Shown here: positions 42,516 to 51,585 of the stretch, one piece after another
Numbering within the stretch: the stretch's first letter is position 1
Layout: the number at the start of each line of letters is the position of its first letter
From: Pricia antarctica
GTDB taxonomy: Bacteria; Bacteroidota; Bacteroidia; Flavobacteriales; Flavobacteriaceae
Reading direction: 5' to 3'
Length of the DNA stretch: 64,000 nt
Assembly (NCBI GenBank): GCA_011050085.1
Contig: DRGL01000023.1
Span: 124,001 to 188,000, forward strand
Program-made: the position numbers and the translations under genes
The notes under the pieces: generated by a model
Told to the model about the DNA's origin: nothing
The model's input: the letters and a program-made list of their open reading frames with translations, nothing else
Databases searched by the model: none

Positions 42516-43883
42516 TTAGACCATACTTTTCAAATCATTCGCCCAAGAAGGATAGGTGAAAATCATTCGTTTAATATCTTTTGCGGTCAGCTTGTTATTG
42601 ATAGCCATGGCAAAAAGATTAATAGTTTCACCCGCCTCAGGACCCAAGATATGGGCTCCGACGATTTCTTCGGTACGTTCGTTCAAGATAATTTTATAGG
42701 CATAAACAGGAGCATTTATCCGTTTGGCATTAAACCATTTTGATACGGAGCCCTTCTTGACAATCACATTTTTATAGCGGTCCTTAGCTTCTTCCTCTGA
42801 ATAGCCTACACTGGCAAGATTCGGTAAAGTGAATACCACCGATGGTATCACCGGCGTTTCCAGCTTCTTTTTATTGTCATTGATAATATTTTCCCCGACT
42901 ACATAACCCTGCCTGCCTGAAAGCGGCGTCAGCGGTACATCGTGATCGCTCACATCGCCACAGGCATATACATTAAGGTTGGTTTTGCTTTGAAGAAAAC
43001 TATTTACCGTTATGCCGTTTTCATTAAAGTCCACTTTCCCCTTTTCCAAATCTAATTCAGATACGGATGGAATGCGACCAGCCGTATTGAATATAGCATG
43101 AGCCTTAACCGATTCTGACTTACTCCCTTTTTTGTAAGATATCTTGAATTTCTTTTTCTTTTTTGTAACTGATTTGACATCTGCCTTGAAAATGAACTTA
43201 ATACCCAACTTTTTGGAATACTCCGTGAGTTCATTCACCAAATCTGAATCAAAGGGCCCTAGAGGACGTTCGGAAGAATCGATAATAGTAACTTTTGAAC
43301 CGCTTCTTGCGGCCATATGGGCAAATTCCATCCCAATATAACCTGCACCGATAAACAAAATACTTTTTGGTAATTTCTTAAGTTCAAGAAAATCGTCGCT
43401 TTCCTTCAAATATTTGGCGCCATCGAAAGGCAATGGCCGTGGCTCATAACCGGTTGCTATCACAATTTTATCGGCATGTACGGTCTTTCCTTCTATGGTC
43501 AAACTATTTTCATCTAAAAACTTTGGGGATTGGTGGTAAAGTTTTATCCTTAACTTTTTTAAATTCTCCTCTGTCCCCTTTGGAACGGGGCCAGTAAACT
43601 CCCTCTTAAATTTTTGAAGCTTTTTCCATTTGATTTTAGGCATTGATTTTAGTCCTTTCCCCTGTAATTGCTCCGACTTTTCCCAAGCCTCAGTGGCTCC
43701 GAGCAACACTTTTTTAGGATCGCAACCGCGATTCGCGCACACTCCCCCATATTCTCGCCTATCTGCAATCGCAACTTTTAGTCCGGCTGCAACGCAAGCT
43801 TTCGCTACGGTTTGCCCCGCAACTCCGCTACCTATGACGAATACATCAAATTTTTTGCCTACTTTCTTTTCATCTTCTTCCAT
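42516..43883 (-). CDS. FAD-dependent pyridine nucleotide-disulfide oxidoreductase (atypical)
   Basis: The 455-residue flavoprotein has the FAD motif VIGSGVAGQTVA, the redox disulfide CANRGC in GGVCANRGCDPKK, the NAD(P) motif FIGAGYIGMEFA, the second FAD motif VYACGDVSDHD and a dimerisation domain. It resembles mercuric/glutathione/dihydrolipoyl reductases. The C-terminal signature HPTxxE of those enzymes reads YPSWAND, so the usual base histidine and partner glutamate are missing. It may therefore use another acid-base residue or another acceptor. The SDR gene lies 13 bases upstream on the same strand and is probably cotranscribed. Confidence 0.88.
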   Translation of the reverse strand: MEEDEKKVGKKFDVFVIGSGVAGQTVAKACVAAGLKVAIADRREYGGVCANRGCDPKKVLLGATEAWEKSEQLQGKGLKSMPKIKWKKLQKFKREFTGPVPKGTEENLKKLRIKLYHQSPKFLDENSLTIEGKTVHADKIVIATGYEPRPLPFDGAKYLKESDDFLELKKLPKSILFIGAGYIGMEFAHMAARSGSKVTIIDSSERPLGPFDSDLVNELTEYSKKLGIKFIFKADVKSVTKKKKKFKISYKKGSKSESVKAHAIFNTAGRIPSVSELDLEKGKVDFNENGITVNSFLQSKTNLNVYACGDVSDHDVPLTPLSGRQGYVVGENIINDNKKKLETPVIPSVVFTLPNLASVGYSEEEAKDRYKNVIVKKGSVSKWFNAKRINAPVYAYKIILNERTEEIVGAHILGPEAGETINLFAMAINNKLTAKDIKRMIFTYPSWANDLKSMV

Positions 43884-43896
43884 GAAATGCTTTCTT

Positions 43897-44682
43897 TTAA
43901 AATGCTGTTTTTACCACGCCGCCATCTACTTTAAGGGCAGCGCCGTTGGTAGCCGAAGATAGCGGACTTGCTACATAAGCCACCATATTGGCAACCTCTT
44001 GAGGTTCTGCAAAACGTTGGATCAATGACGATGGGCGTTCGGTCTTAAAGAATTTTTTTTCAACTTCTTCCCGTGACTGTTCTTCGCCAATACCCGCAAA
44101 CTCCTTCACCCCTTCGGATAGTGTAGGACCAGGCAATACTGAATTAACCGTAACCTTTGTTCCTTTAGTACTTTCTGCGATACCACGCGATAAGGCTAGC
44201 TGAGCCGTTTTGGTCATTCCGTAATGTACCATTTCTTCAGGAATATTGATACCGCTTTCGCTAGATATAAATATAATACGGCCCCAATCCCTTTTCAACA
44301 TTTGGGGCAAAAAAGCCCGTGACAGACGCACCCCACTCAGTACATTTATATCATAAAACTTCTGCCAATCGGCATCCTTGATATCTAAAAAATCAACGGG
44401 TTCGAAAATACCTACATTATTGATTAAAATATCTATTTCACCACAGCCTTTAATGAGGGATTCGATTTCATCGAGCTTACCAAAATCACAAGCTATTCCT
44501 GAAATTTTGGCATTGGGCACCTCCTTTTTGATATCTTTCAATGCGGTATCTATAGTCTCTTTCGAACGACCATTTATAATGACCGTTGCCCCTTCTGCGG
44601 CCAAAGTTTGGGCTATGGCCTTTCCAATACCCTTGGTAGAACCTGAAATAAATACTCTTTTATCATTCAACTGTAAATCCAT
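43897..44682 (-). CDS. SDR-family NAD(P)-dependent oxidoreductase
   Basis: The 261-residue enzyme has the Rossmann start ISGSTKGIGKAIA, a NNVG motif (ILINNVGIF), the catalytic serine in IFISSESG, and the YxxxK pair in HYGMTKTA, all at normal spacing. The end has GAALKVDGG, typical of classical SDRs such as 3-oxoacyl reductases and sugar dehydrogenases. The N-terminal ING-R-SKET stretch suggests NADPH preference. The substrate is not evident. It is transcribed with the FAD oxidoreductase gene 13 bases downstream. Confidence 0.88.
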   Translation of the reverse strand: MDLQLNDKRVFISGSTKGIGKAIAQTLAAEGATVIINGRSKETIDTALKDIKKEVPNAKISGIACDFGKLDEIESLIKGCGEIDILINNVGIFEPVDFLDIKDADWQKFYDINVLSGVRLSRAFLPQMLKRDWGRIIFISSESGINIPEEMVHYGMTKTAQLALSRGIAESTKGTKVTVNSVLPGPTLSEGVKEFAGIGEEQSREEVEKKFFKTERPSSLIQRFAEPQEVANMVAYVASPLSSATNGAALKVDGGVVKTAF

Positions 44683-44787
44683 CCTATCTCATTTAAATTT
44701 CACTAAGCGTTAAAGTTGCGGATTTTTTAGGATAAAAGTTAATCCAAATTGGATAATATTGAATGCTATGCATTGCCTATGACTTAC

Positions 44788-44795
44788 TATCTTTG
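44788..44795 (+). promoter_or_regulatory. Bacteroidota -7 promoter element of mfd (TATCTTTG)
   Basis: TATCTTTG fits the TAnnTTTG consensus exactly and lies 19 bases before the TTG start of mfd. Transcription would begin near 44802, leaving a leader of only about 13 bases. This supports the TTG start. Confidence 0.6.
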
Positions 44796-44814
44796 CACCT
44801 TCTAAAATTATAAG

Positions 44815-47800
44815 TTGACCCACTCTCCGATCACCAATGTATTCGCACAGTCTCCAAAAATTAGGAAACTGCAGGATGCCATATCCCTATTCCTAAATTC
44901 TGAAGTTAAAAATCCACCTATTCAAATAAATGGCCTGGTGGGCTCGTCGCTTTCCTTTGTGCTTTCAGAAGTTTTTCAAAAGTCGGATGCGCCCTTTCTT
45001 TTGGTTTTTAATGACAAAGAAGAAGCGGCCTATTATCTAAACGATTTGGAACAGTTGATCGGCGAAAAAGATGTGTTATTTTTTCCAGGAAGCTATCGGA
45101 GGCCATATCAAATCGAAGAAACCAATAACGCCAACGTACTTTTGCGCGCAGAGGTGTTAAACAGGATAAATTCCCGTAAGAAGCCGGCGGTCATCGCAAC
45201 CTATCCCGATGCGCTATTTGAAAAGGTCGTTACTCGCAGGGAATTGGATAAAAACACATTAAAAATTAAAGTAGGTGATTCCCTTTCATTAGATTTTCTC
45301 AACGAGGTACTTTTCGAATATCAGTTTAAAAGGGTAGATTTTGTGACCGAACCCGGTGAGTTTTCGGTTCGTGGAGGTATTGTAGACGTATTTTCATTTT
45401 CGCATGATGAGCCGTATCGCATTGAATTTTTCGGGGATGAGATAGAAAGCATACGCACCTTCGATGTTGAGACCCAGCTTTCAACGGACAAGGTCAAAAA
45501 AATTACGGTTATCCCCAATGTAGGTGATAAGCTCATACAAGAAAAACGGGAAAGTTTTCTACAGTATATAGCCTCTGAAACCTTAATATTCGCAAAGAAT
45601 CCGGATTATATATATGATCGTCTGGATTATTTCTACGGGAAAGCGATTGAAGCTTTCGAAAATTTATCAACAGACATCAAACACGCGGAACCTGAAGAAC
45701 TTTTTATGAGTTCCGAAAATTTCCGGAATCAATTGCAAGAGTTTGGAGTGCTTACAATGGGAAGCACATCGGATAATACTGTCGCTAACAAATTTAGTGG
45801 TGAAGTACAGGCATCCAAAATAGAATTCAAAACGAAGCCGCAACCCTCGTTCAACAAAAAGTTCGATCTTTTGATTGCAGACCTCAATGGGCGCAAAGAC
45901 CAAGGTTATACCAACTATATCTTTTGCGCCAGCGAAACGCAGTCTAAGCGCTTCCAAGCCATTTTTGAGGATGCGAATGAAAAGGTACACTACCAAACCA
46001 TAGTTTTTCCGTTATTTCAGGGCTTTATTGATGATGATCTTAAAATCGTTTGTTATACCGACCATCAGATTTTTGAGCGCTACCATAAATTTCATCTTAA
46101 AAACGGCTACGCCAAGAAAGCCGCCATTACCCTTAAGGAACTCAACAAACTCGAAATCGGCGATTATGTTACCCATATCGACCACGGCATCGGAAAATTC
46201 GGTGGTCTTCAAAAAATCGATGTTGAAGGCAGAAAACAGGAAGCTATCAAACTTATGTACGGAGAGCGCGACATTTTATATGTAAGCATCCATTCCCTAC
46301 ACAAAATATCGAAGTTCAACGGAAAGGACGGTGCGCCGCCGAAAATTTACAAACTCGGTTCCGCAGCTTGGAAAAAGTTGAAACAAAAAACCAAGACCCG
46401 AGTTAAAAAAATTGCTTTCGACCTTATCAAGGTATACGCCAAACGGCGGTTGGACAAAGGGTTTCAATACGGTCCCGACAGCTATTTGCAGAACGAGCTC
46501 GAAGCATCTTTCATTTACGAAGACACTCCGGATCAGGGCAAGGCCACCGAAGATGTTAAGCGCGATATGGAGAGCGAACGTCCGATGGATCGACTAATTT
46601 GCGGCGATGTGGGCTTCGGAAAAACAGAAGTCGCCATCCGTGCCGCGTTCAAGGCCATAGATAACGGCAAACAGGTCGCCGTTTTGGTGCCCACGACTAT
46701 TTTGGCCTTTCAGCACAACCGCACCTTTCAAGAGCGCTTATCAGACATGCCCGTGACCGTCGATTATCTCAACCGTTTCCGTACTACAAAAGAGCGCCGC
46801 GAAACCCTAGAAAACCTGGCCTCCGGTAAAGTCGATGTGATCATTGGCACCCACCAGCTTGTCAATAAGAAAGTGAAATTTAAAGACCTCGGTCTGCTGA
46901 TAGTCGATGAAGAACAGAAATTCGGTGTAGCGGTCAAAGACAAGCTGAAATCGATAAAAGAGAATGTAGATGTGCTGACACTGACTGCAACGCCCATTCC
47001 AAGAACCTTACAGTTCAGCCTTATGGCAGCGCGGGACCTATCTGTTATCAACACCGCACCGCCCAACCGCTACCCTATTGAAAGCCGTGTTATCGGATTT
47101 TCCGAAGAAACCATTCGCGATGCTATCAGCTATGAAATACAGCGTGGCGGACAGGTATTTTTCATCCACAACCGAATCGAAAACATCACCGAAGTTGCCG
47201 GTATGATCCAGCGCCTAGTCCCTGATGCAAAAGTAGGAATAGGCCACGGCCGGATGGAAGGCAAAAAACTGGAAACACTCATGCTCAGCTTTATGAACGG
47301 TGAATTCGACGTGCTAGTTTCCACAACCATCATCGAGAGTGGACTTGATGTTACCAATGCCAATACCATTTTTATCAATAATGCCAACAATTTTGGACTG
47401 AGTGATTTGCACCAAATGCGCGGCCGTGTAGGGCGTAGTAATAAAAAGGCATTCTGCTACTTCATTACACCGCCTTATGATGTCATGACCGCAGACGCCC
47501 GAAAACGTATTGAAGCCCTAGAGCAGTTCACCGAACTTGGCAGCGGCTTCAACATCGCCATGAAGGACTTGGAAATTCGGGGTGCCGGTGATTTGCTCGG
47601 CGGCGAACAAAGTGGTTTTATCAACGAAATAGGCTTTGAGACCTATCAGAAAATACTCGCCGAGGCCATCGAAGAACTCAAAGAAAACGAATTCAAGGAA
47701 CTCTATGAGGAAGTAGAAGGCCACCACGAAAAAATATTTGTAAAGGAGACCCAAATCGATTCTGATTTCGAATTGCTTTTTCCCGATGATTATATCAACA

Positions 47801-48222
47801 ATATCACCGAACGCCTAAACCTTTACACCGAACTCAACCAGGTCAAAGAAGAGGAAGGGCTGCAGAAATTCGAATCTGAACTTATCGACCGTTTTGGCGA
47901 AATACCATCCCAAGCGGAGGATTTGCTGAATTCAGTACGCATCAAATGGATTGCCAACAGCATCGGCCTTGAGAAAATCGTGATGAAGAAAGGGAAGATG
48001 ATCGGCTATTTTATTGCAGATCAACAGTCTGGATTCTATCAGACAGATACGTTTACCAAAGTGCTACAGTTCGTGCAATCGCATGCCCAACTTTGCAAAA
48101 TCAAGGAGAAACAAACACGAAACGGATTGCGGTTGTTGTTGGTTTTTGAAAGAATAACCTCTGTGGAAAAGGCCCTAAGTGCTTTGGCGCCGTTTGAAAC
48201 GAAGATTGTTTCCAAAACATAG
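44815..48222 (+). CDS. mfd: Transcription-repair coupling factor
   Basis: The 1135-residue protein removes stalled RNA polymerase and recruits UvrA. In order it has a UvrB-like N-terminal region (about 1-330) with the HFPGSYRRPYQ-like LFFPGSYRRPYQ, the RNA-polymerase-interacting domain starting LEIGDYVTHIDHGIGKF (about 435), the translocase with Walker A GDVGFGKTE, DEEQ box, TATPIPRT and the motif VI QMRGRVGR, and the C-terminal D7 domain. The start is TTG at 44815: a stop lies four codons upstream in frame and the next ATG is hundreds of codons inside. The start is consistent with the -7 element just upstream. Confidence 0.96.
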   Translation: MTHSPITNVFAQSPKIRKLQDAISLFLNSEVKNPPIQINGLVGSSLSFVLSEVFQKSDAPFLLVFNDKEEAAYYLNDLEQLIGEKDVLFFPGSYRRPYQIEETNNANVLLRAEVLNRINSRKKPAVIATYPDALFEKVVTRRELDKNTLKIKVGDSLSLDFLNEVLFEYQFKRVDFVTEPGEFSVRGGIVDVFSFSHDEPYRIEFFGDEIESIRTFDVETQLSTDKVKKITVIPNVGDKLIQEKRESFLQYIASETLIFAKNPDYIYDRLDYFYGKAIEAFENLSTDIKHAEPEELFMSSENFRNQLQEFGVLTMGSTSDNTVANKFSGEVQASKIEFKTKPQPSFNKKFDLLIADLNGRKDQGYTNYIFCASETQSKRFQAIFEDANEKVHYQTIVFPLFQGFIDDDLKIVCYTDHQIFERYHKFHLKNGYAKKAAITLKELNKLEIGDYVTHIDHGIGKFGGLQKIDVEGRKQEAIKLMYGERDILYVSIHSLHKISKFNGKDGAPPKIYKLGSAAWKKLKQKTKTRVKKIAFDLIKVYAKRRLDKGFQYGPDSYLQNELEASFIYEDTPDQGKATEDVKRDMESERPMDRLICGDVGFGKTEVAIRAAFKAIDNGKQVAVLVPTTILAFQHNRTFQERLSDMPVTVDYLNRFRTTKERRETLENLASGKVDVIIGTHQLVNKKVKFKDLGLLIVDEEQKFGVAVKDKLKSIKENVDVLTLTATPIPRTLQFSLMAARDLSVINTAPPNRYPIESRVIGFSEETIRDAISYEIQRGGQVFFIHNRIENITEVAGMIQRLVPDAKVGIGHGRMEGKKLETLMLSFMNGEFDVLVSTTIIESGLDVTNANTIFINNANNFGLSDLHQMRGRVGRSNKKAFCYFITPPYDVMTADARKRIEALEQFTELGSGFNIAMKDLEIRGAGDLLGGEQSGFINEIGFETYQKILAEAIEELKENEFKELYEEVEGHHEKIFVKETQIDSDFELLFPDDYINNITERLNLYTELNQVKEEEGLQKFESELIDRFGEIPSQAEDLLNSVRIKWIANSIGLEKIVMKKGKMIGYFIADQQSGFYQTDTFTKVLQFVQSHAQLCKIKEKQTRNGLRLLLVFERITSVEKALSALAPFETKIVSKT

Positions 48223-48683
48223 TTGAATACTGCATTATCCAAAAAACCAATTTTTAAGTTTTCTTTTTTTGAAAACTGAGCTCATATCGTTTTCAATAAT
48301 AAGTTAAAGTATTGGTTCAGCCTCAATAGTATATTATTCTTCACCTACACACCTCATCATTTCTACTTATAATAGTGTTGAAAGGGCTGTTTAGTTTATG
48401 ATTTTCATTTTGCTTCGTACTCCAGCACGTTGAGATAGTACTATGGTATTCTCAGCGGTAAATTCCACTTTATTTTCTTTCAGTACATCATCACTATTTG
48501 CAATAGTCTTTTCGAAAGCAAATTGGGTTATTAACTTGAATACGGCAACTGATATCTTTACACCTAGACTTCACTGTCACTGAAATTTGAATTTTTCAAA
48601 AGGCTTTTTCGTAAATTCACCTACCCTATATAGAATCAAACCATCATGGTTAGGCCGAGTATCAACCTGTAATTCAAATAACT
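48223..48683. other. Intergenic stretch with a possible coding relic
   Basis: About 460 bases without an intact gene. On the minus strand 48570 to 48391 is open for about 58 codons and ends with a stop. It has no start codon, but reads ENKVEFTAENTIVLSQRAG in its second half, which faintly resembles the coathanger-type repeats of secreted flavobacterial proteins. It could be the tail of a decayed gene. No terminator-like hairpin is evident after mfd. Confidence 0.35.
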
Positions 48684-49139
48684 ATGAAAATACAAATGTT
48701 TTGGGCCCTGTCCATAGTATTGTTAACAACAAACAACTACGCCCAAGAAACTGATATCCCAAGTAAAAAAGAACAACCCCTTTACGATTTAATATCCCAA
48801 TATGCAGAAGCAAGGGAAACAAAAGATACTACGCTGCTCAGAGAAATTCTAACTGACGATATCGATCAGTTGGTCTCGACCGGAGAATGGCGCAGGGGTT
48901 ATGAATCGGCTAAAAAAGGTATGCTGAACAGCTCATCCGCCAATCCTGGTAGCCGAACTTTGACCGTAGACCAAATTCGTTTTCTCGGCAACGCAGCGGC
49001 CCTGGTCGACACGCGATATGAAATACAGAATGCCGATGGTACACTTCGGAAAATGTGGAGCACTTTCATCGCGGTCTACGATAACAATCGCTGGAAGATT
49101 ACCGCTATCCGAAATATGCTACCATCCAAGAGTTCCTAG
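48684..49139 (+). CDS. Secreted NTF2-like (SgcJ/DUF4440-type) protein
   Basis: The 151-residue protein has a signal peptide (about 1-20, ending NNYAQ) and one SnoaL/NTF2-like domain: YDLISQYAEARETKDTTLLREILTDD in shortened form, then RRGYESAKKGM, ALVDTRYEI and WSTFIAVYDNNRWKITAIRNM. These cone-shaped domains bind small molecules and are sometimes enzymes; in such secreted single-domain forms the role is unknown. The esterase gene begins 108 bases later on the same strand and may be in the same operon. Confidence 0.85.
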   Translation: MKIQMFWALSIVLLTTNNYAQETDIPSKKEQPLYDLISQYAEARETKDTTLLREILTDDIDQLVSTGEWRRGYESAKKGMLNSSSANPGSRTLTVDQIRFLGNAAALVDTRYEIQNADGTLRKMWSTFIAVYDNNRWKITAIRNMLPSKSS

Positions 49140-49247
49140 AACTAAGCCCATCGTTGAAATTACTTGGTATTGTTTATCTTTCAGTATCGATTGGCAATCA
49201 CTTCTGATTTCAACCAAAACAACCCATTAAAAAACCAACCAAAAATT

Positions 49248-50537
49248 ATGAATTCCAAGCAGTTTACCACCTTACTTTCAGCCCTTCTCCTTACTCTCTG
49301 CCTTAGCGCCCAACCCAGCAAACAACTCGTTGAGGTCATTGTGAGCCCGAACCACCCGGACTGGACCTACGATATCGGTGAACAGGCTGAATTCAGCATT
49401 AATGTTCTCCGAAACAATGTTCCTATTGAAGGTATCGAAATTTTATACAAAATCGAAACCGATCCAGGATACCGTGAGGTCAAACTTTGGGAAGAGGGAA
49501 CGCTATCATTAAACAACAAAACCAAGGTCAAGGCCCCAAAATTTAAGGAAGCCGGTTTTCTGCGCTGTACCGCTAGCGTTACGGTAGATGGAAAAGAATA
49601 TACGTCATATGCCACGGCTGGCTTTGCACCCTACAGCATAAAGCCAACGACGACCTTGCCTTCCGATTTTCAGGCATTTTGGGACGAAGGGAAGAAAGAA
49701 CTGGCCGATGTGCCCATCAATGCTGTAATGACGCTGATGCCGGAACGCTGTACCGATAAGGTAGATGTATACCACGTTGAGCTTGACAATGTTCAGGGGA
49801 AAATCTATGGAATTTTATGTACCCCAAAAAAAGAGGGGAAATATCCTGCAATCTTGCACGTGCCAGGAGCCGGAATCCGTCCTTATTACGGTGAAGTCGA
49901 CGAGGCAGCCGAGGGATTCGTCACATTTACAATCGGCATCCACGGTATTCCCGTCAATCTCGATCAAGGAATTTACGATGACCTGCGTGCCGGAGCCCTG
50001 AACAATTACCAAATCTTTAATCTGGATAACAAAGACAATATGTATTACCGTCGCGTTTATCTAGGCTGCATTCGGGCGGTAGATTTTTTAGACAGCCTCG
50101 ATAACTACAATGGAGAGGATATGGCAGTTACTGGAGGTAGCCAAGGCGGTGCGCTTTCTATTGTTACCGCTAGTCTTGATGACCGCATCGATTATTTAGC
50201 GGCCTTTTATCCGGCACTTTCCGATATGACCGGATTTTTACATGGCCGCGCAGGTGGATGGCCTCAAATATTCGTAGACGACTTTACCAATACCACCGAA
50301 AAAATCGAGGTCTCTAAATATTACGACGTGGTCAACTTTGCAAGATCAATCAAGGCCGAGGGCTGGTATAGCTGGGGTTATAATGATAATGTTTGCCCTC
50401 CTGCCAGTACATTTGCGGCCTACAATGTCATAGATGCCATAAAAGAACTACACATTTTTCAAGAAACCCAACACTGGACCTTCCCAGAGCAACAAGAGTT
50501 AAGAAACGATTGGCTTTTCAAAAAGCTGACACAATAA
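49248..50537 (+). CDS. Secreted CE7-family acetyl esterase (acetylxylan esterase type)
   Basis: The ~429-residue protein has a signal peptide (about 1-20, ending CLSAQ), an N-terminal immunoglobulin-like beta domain to about 135, and a C-terminal alpha/beta hydrolase domain of the AXE1/CE7 type. The nucleophile is in GGSQGGAL, the aspartate in WGYNDNVCPP and the histidine in QETQHWTFPE. CE7 enzymes deacetylate xylan oligosaccharides and also cephalosporin C. The start at 49248 puts the signal peptide at the N-terminus; the open frame 28 codons upstream is not needed. No other xylan genes are in the window. Confidence 0.9.
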   Translation: MNSKQFTTLLSALLLTLCLSAQPSKQLVEVIVSPNHPDWTYDIGEQAEFSINVLRNNVPIEGIEILYKIETDPGYREVKLWEEGTLSLNNKTKVKAPKFKEAGFLRCTASVTVDGKEYTSYATAGFAPYSIKPTTTLPSDFQAFWDEGKKELADVPINAVMTLMPERCTDKVDVYHVELDNVQGKIYGILCTPKKEGKYPAILHVPGAGIRPYYGEVDEAAEGFVTFTIGIHGIPVNLDQGIYDDLRAGALNNYQIFNLDNKDNMYYRRVYLGCIRAVDFLDSLDNYNGEDMAVTGGSQGGALSIVTASLDDRIDYLAAFYPALSDMTGFLHGRAGGWPQIFVDDFTNTTEKIEVSKYYDVVNFARSIKAEGWYSWGYNDNVCPPASTFAAYNVIDAIKELHIFQETQHWTFPEQQELRNDWLFKKLTQ

Positions 50538-50679
50538 AATAAAGCTTTTAAGTTTCGGAAAATGCGAGATTGGGTCTTCCCTTTACAACTAAATCCGAAA
50601 AACTGATGACTATTCCATCCATTAAAACAGAAGTGTAGTTTAGCCTTTTTGATATACATCAGTTCCGTAGTTTTGCCCT

Positions 50680-51528
50680 ATGAAAAAAGCAGTCTATGCC
50701 GTTATTGTCTGTGCCCTAATTGCGGGTACTAATGGTATACTCATTAAATATATGTCTGATTTAAGTACGGGCGCAATCGCATTTTTCAGGACTATGGTTC
50801 CCATTGCTTTTCTAGCTCCGGTATTATTCAGCAAGACCCATCCTATTTTTATAGGAAACTATAAAAAGATGCTATTGGCCTCTACCATAAACGTCGCTCG
50901 AATTTATCTCTACCTTGTGGCCTTTATATTTACTTCAATAGGAAATGCCGTAGTATTATTCTATTCTTGGCCCATATTCGTATTCATATTTGAGACTGTC
51001 TTTTTCAAGAAACCGCTACAAACTAAACACGTACTATGGTTGCTCTTGGCCTTTGCCGGTTTGGTTATCACCTATTCGAACAAGTCGTTCAGTTTCGAGA
51101 ACGATGATATAATCGGTATGGTCGCTGCGGTACTATCAGCGGTAACTTATGCCATAACTGTACTGATGTTTAAGTCGGAATCACATAATTATAGCAAAGA
51201 GCAAACTATCGTATTTCAGAATTTAGTGAGCGCGTTTTTCTTTATACCATTTTTATTTTTTATTCCGGATGCACCATTAAACCAAATTGGGGTGGGCGTT
51301 TTTTACGGATTTTTAATTGGCATTGGGGTCTTTAGTCTCTTTTTTTATGGTTTGAAACATTTGACGGCCTCCACCGCTTCATCATTAATGTATCTAGAAG
51401 TAGTCAGCGCCATACTTTTGGGATATTTACTATTGAATGAAAAATTGACAGTACATACTATTTTGGGAGGTTCAATGATTATCGCAAGTAGCTATTTTAT
51501 CACTAGAATGAACGGTAAATTAAAGTAA
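50680..51528 (+). CDS. DMT-superfamily (EamA) transporter
   Basis: The 282-residue membrane protein has ten hydrophobic helices arranged as two EamA repeats (about 5-135 and 145-280). The second repeat ends in the usual GYLLLNEKLTVHTILGGSMII pattern, shortened here. The first helix carries AGTNGILIKYMSDLSTG, typical of drug/metabolite exporters. It precedes the dehydrogenase gene at 51586 by 57 bases on the same strand and may export its substrate or product, but the substrate cannot be read from the sequence. Confidence 0.87.
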   Translation: MKKAVYAVIVCALIAGTNGILIKYMSDLSTGAIAFFRTMVPIAFLAPVLFSKTHPIFIGNYKKMLLASTINVARIYLYLVAFIFTSIGNAVVLFYSWPIFVFIFETVFFKKPLQTKHVLWLLLAFAGLVITYSNKSFSFENDDIIGMVAAVLSAVTYAITVLMFKSESHNYSKEQTIVFQNLVSAFFFIPFLFFIPDAPLNQIGVGVFYGFLIGIGVFSLFFYGLKHLTASTASSLMYLEVVSAILLGYLLLNEKLTVHTILGGSMIIASSYFITRMNGKLK

Positions 51529-51585
51529 CTTACATCATCGACTAGTTTTCCGTTTTCAATTTATATTCTTAAAATACTAACTAAA

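Noticed and set aside
21394-48349. Identical 15-base word TATTCTTCACCTACA at 21394-21408 and 48335-48349
   Set aside because: A 15-base match between two sites in 64 kb is expected about once by chance, and no further similarity surrounds it.
50648-50675. TTTG and TAGTTTTG promoter-like pair before the DMT transporter at 50680
   Set aside because: The predicted transcript start would fall at or inside the start codon, so it is not convincing as a promoter.
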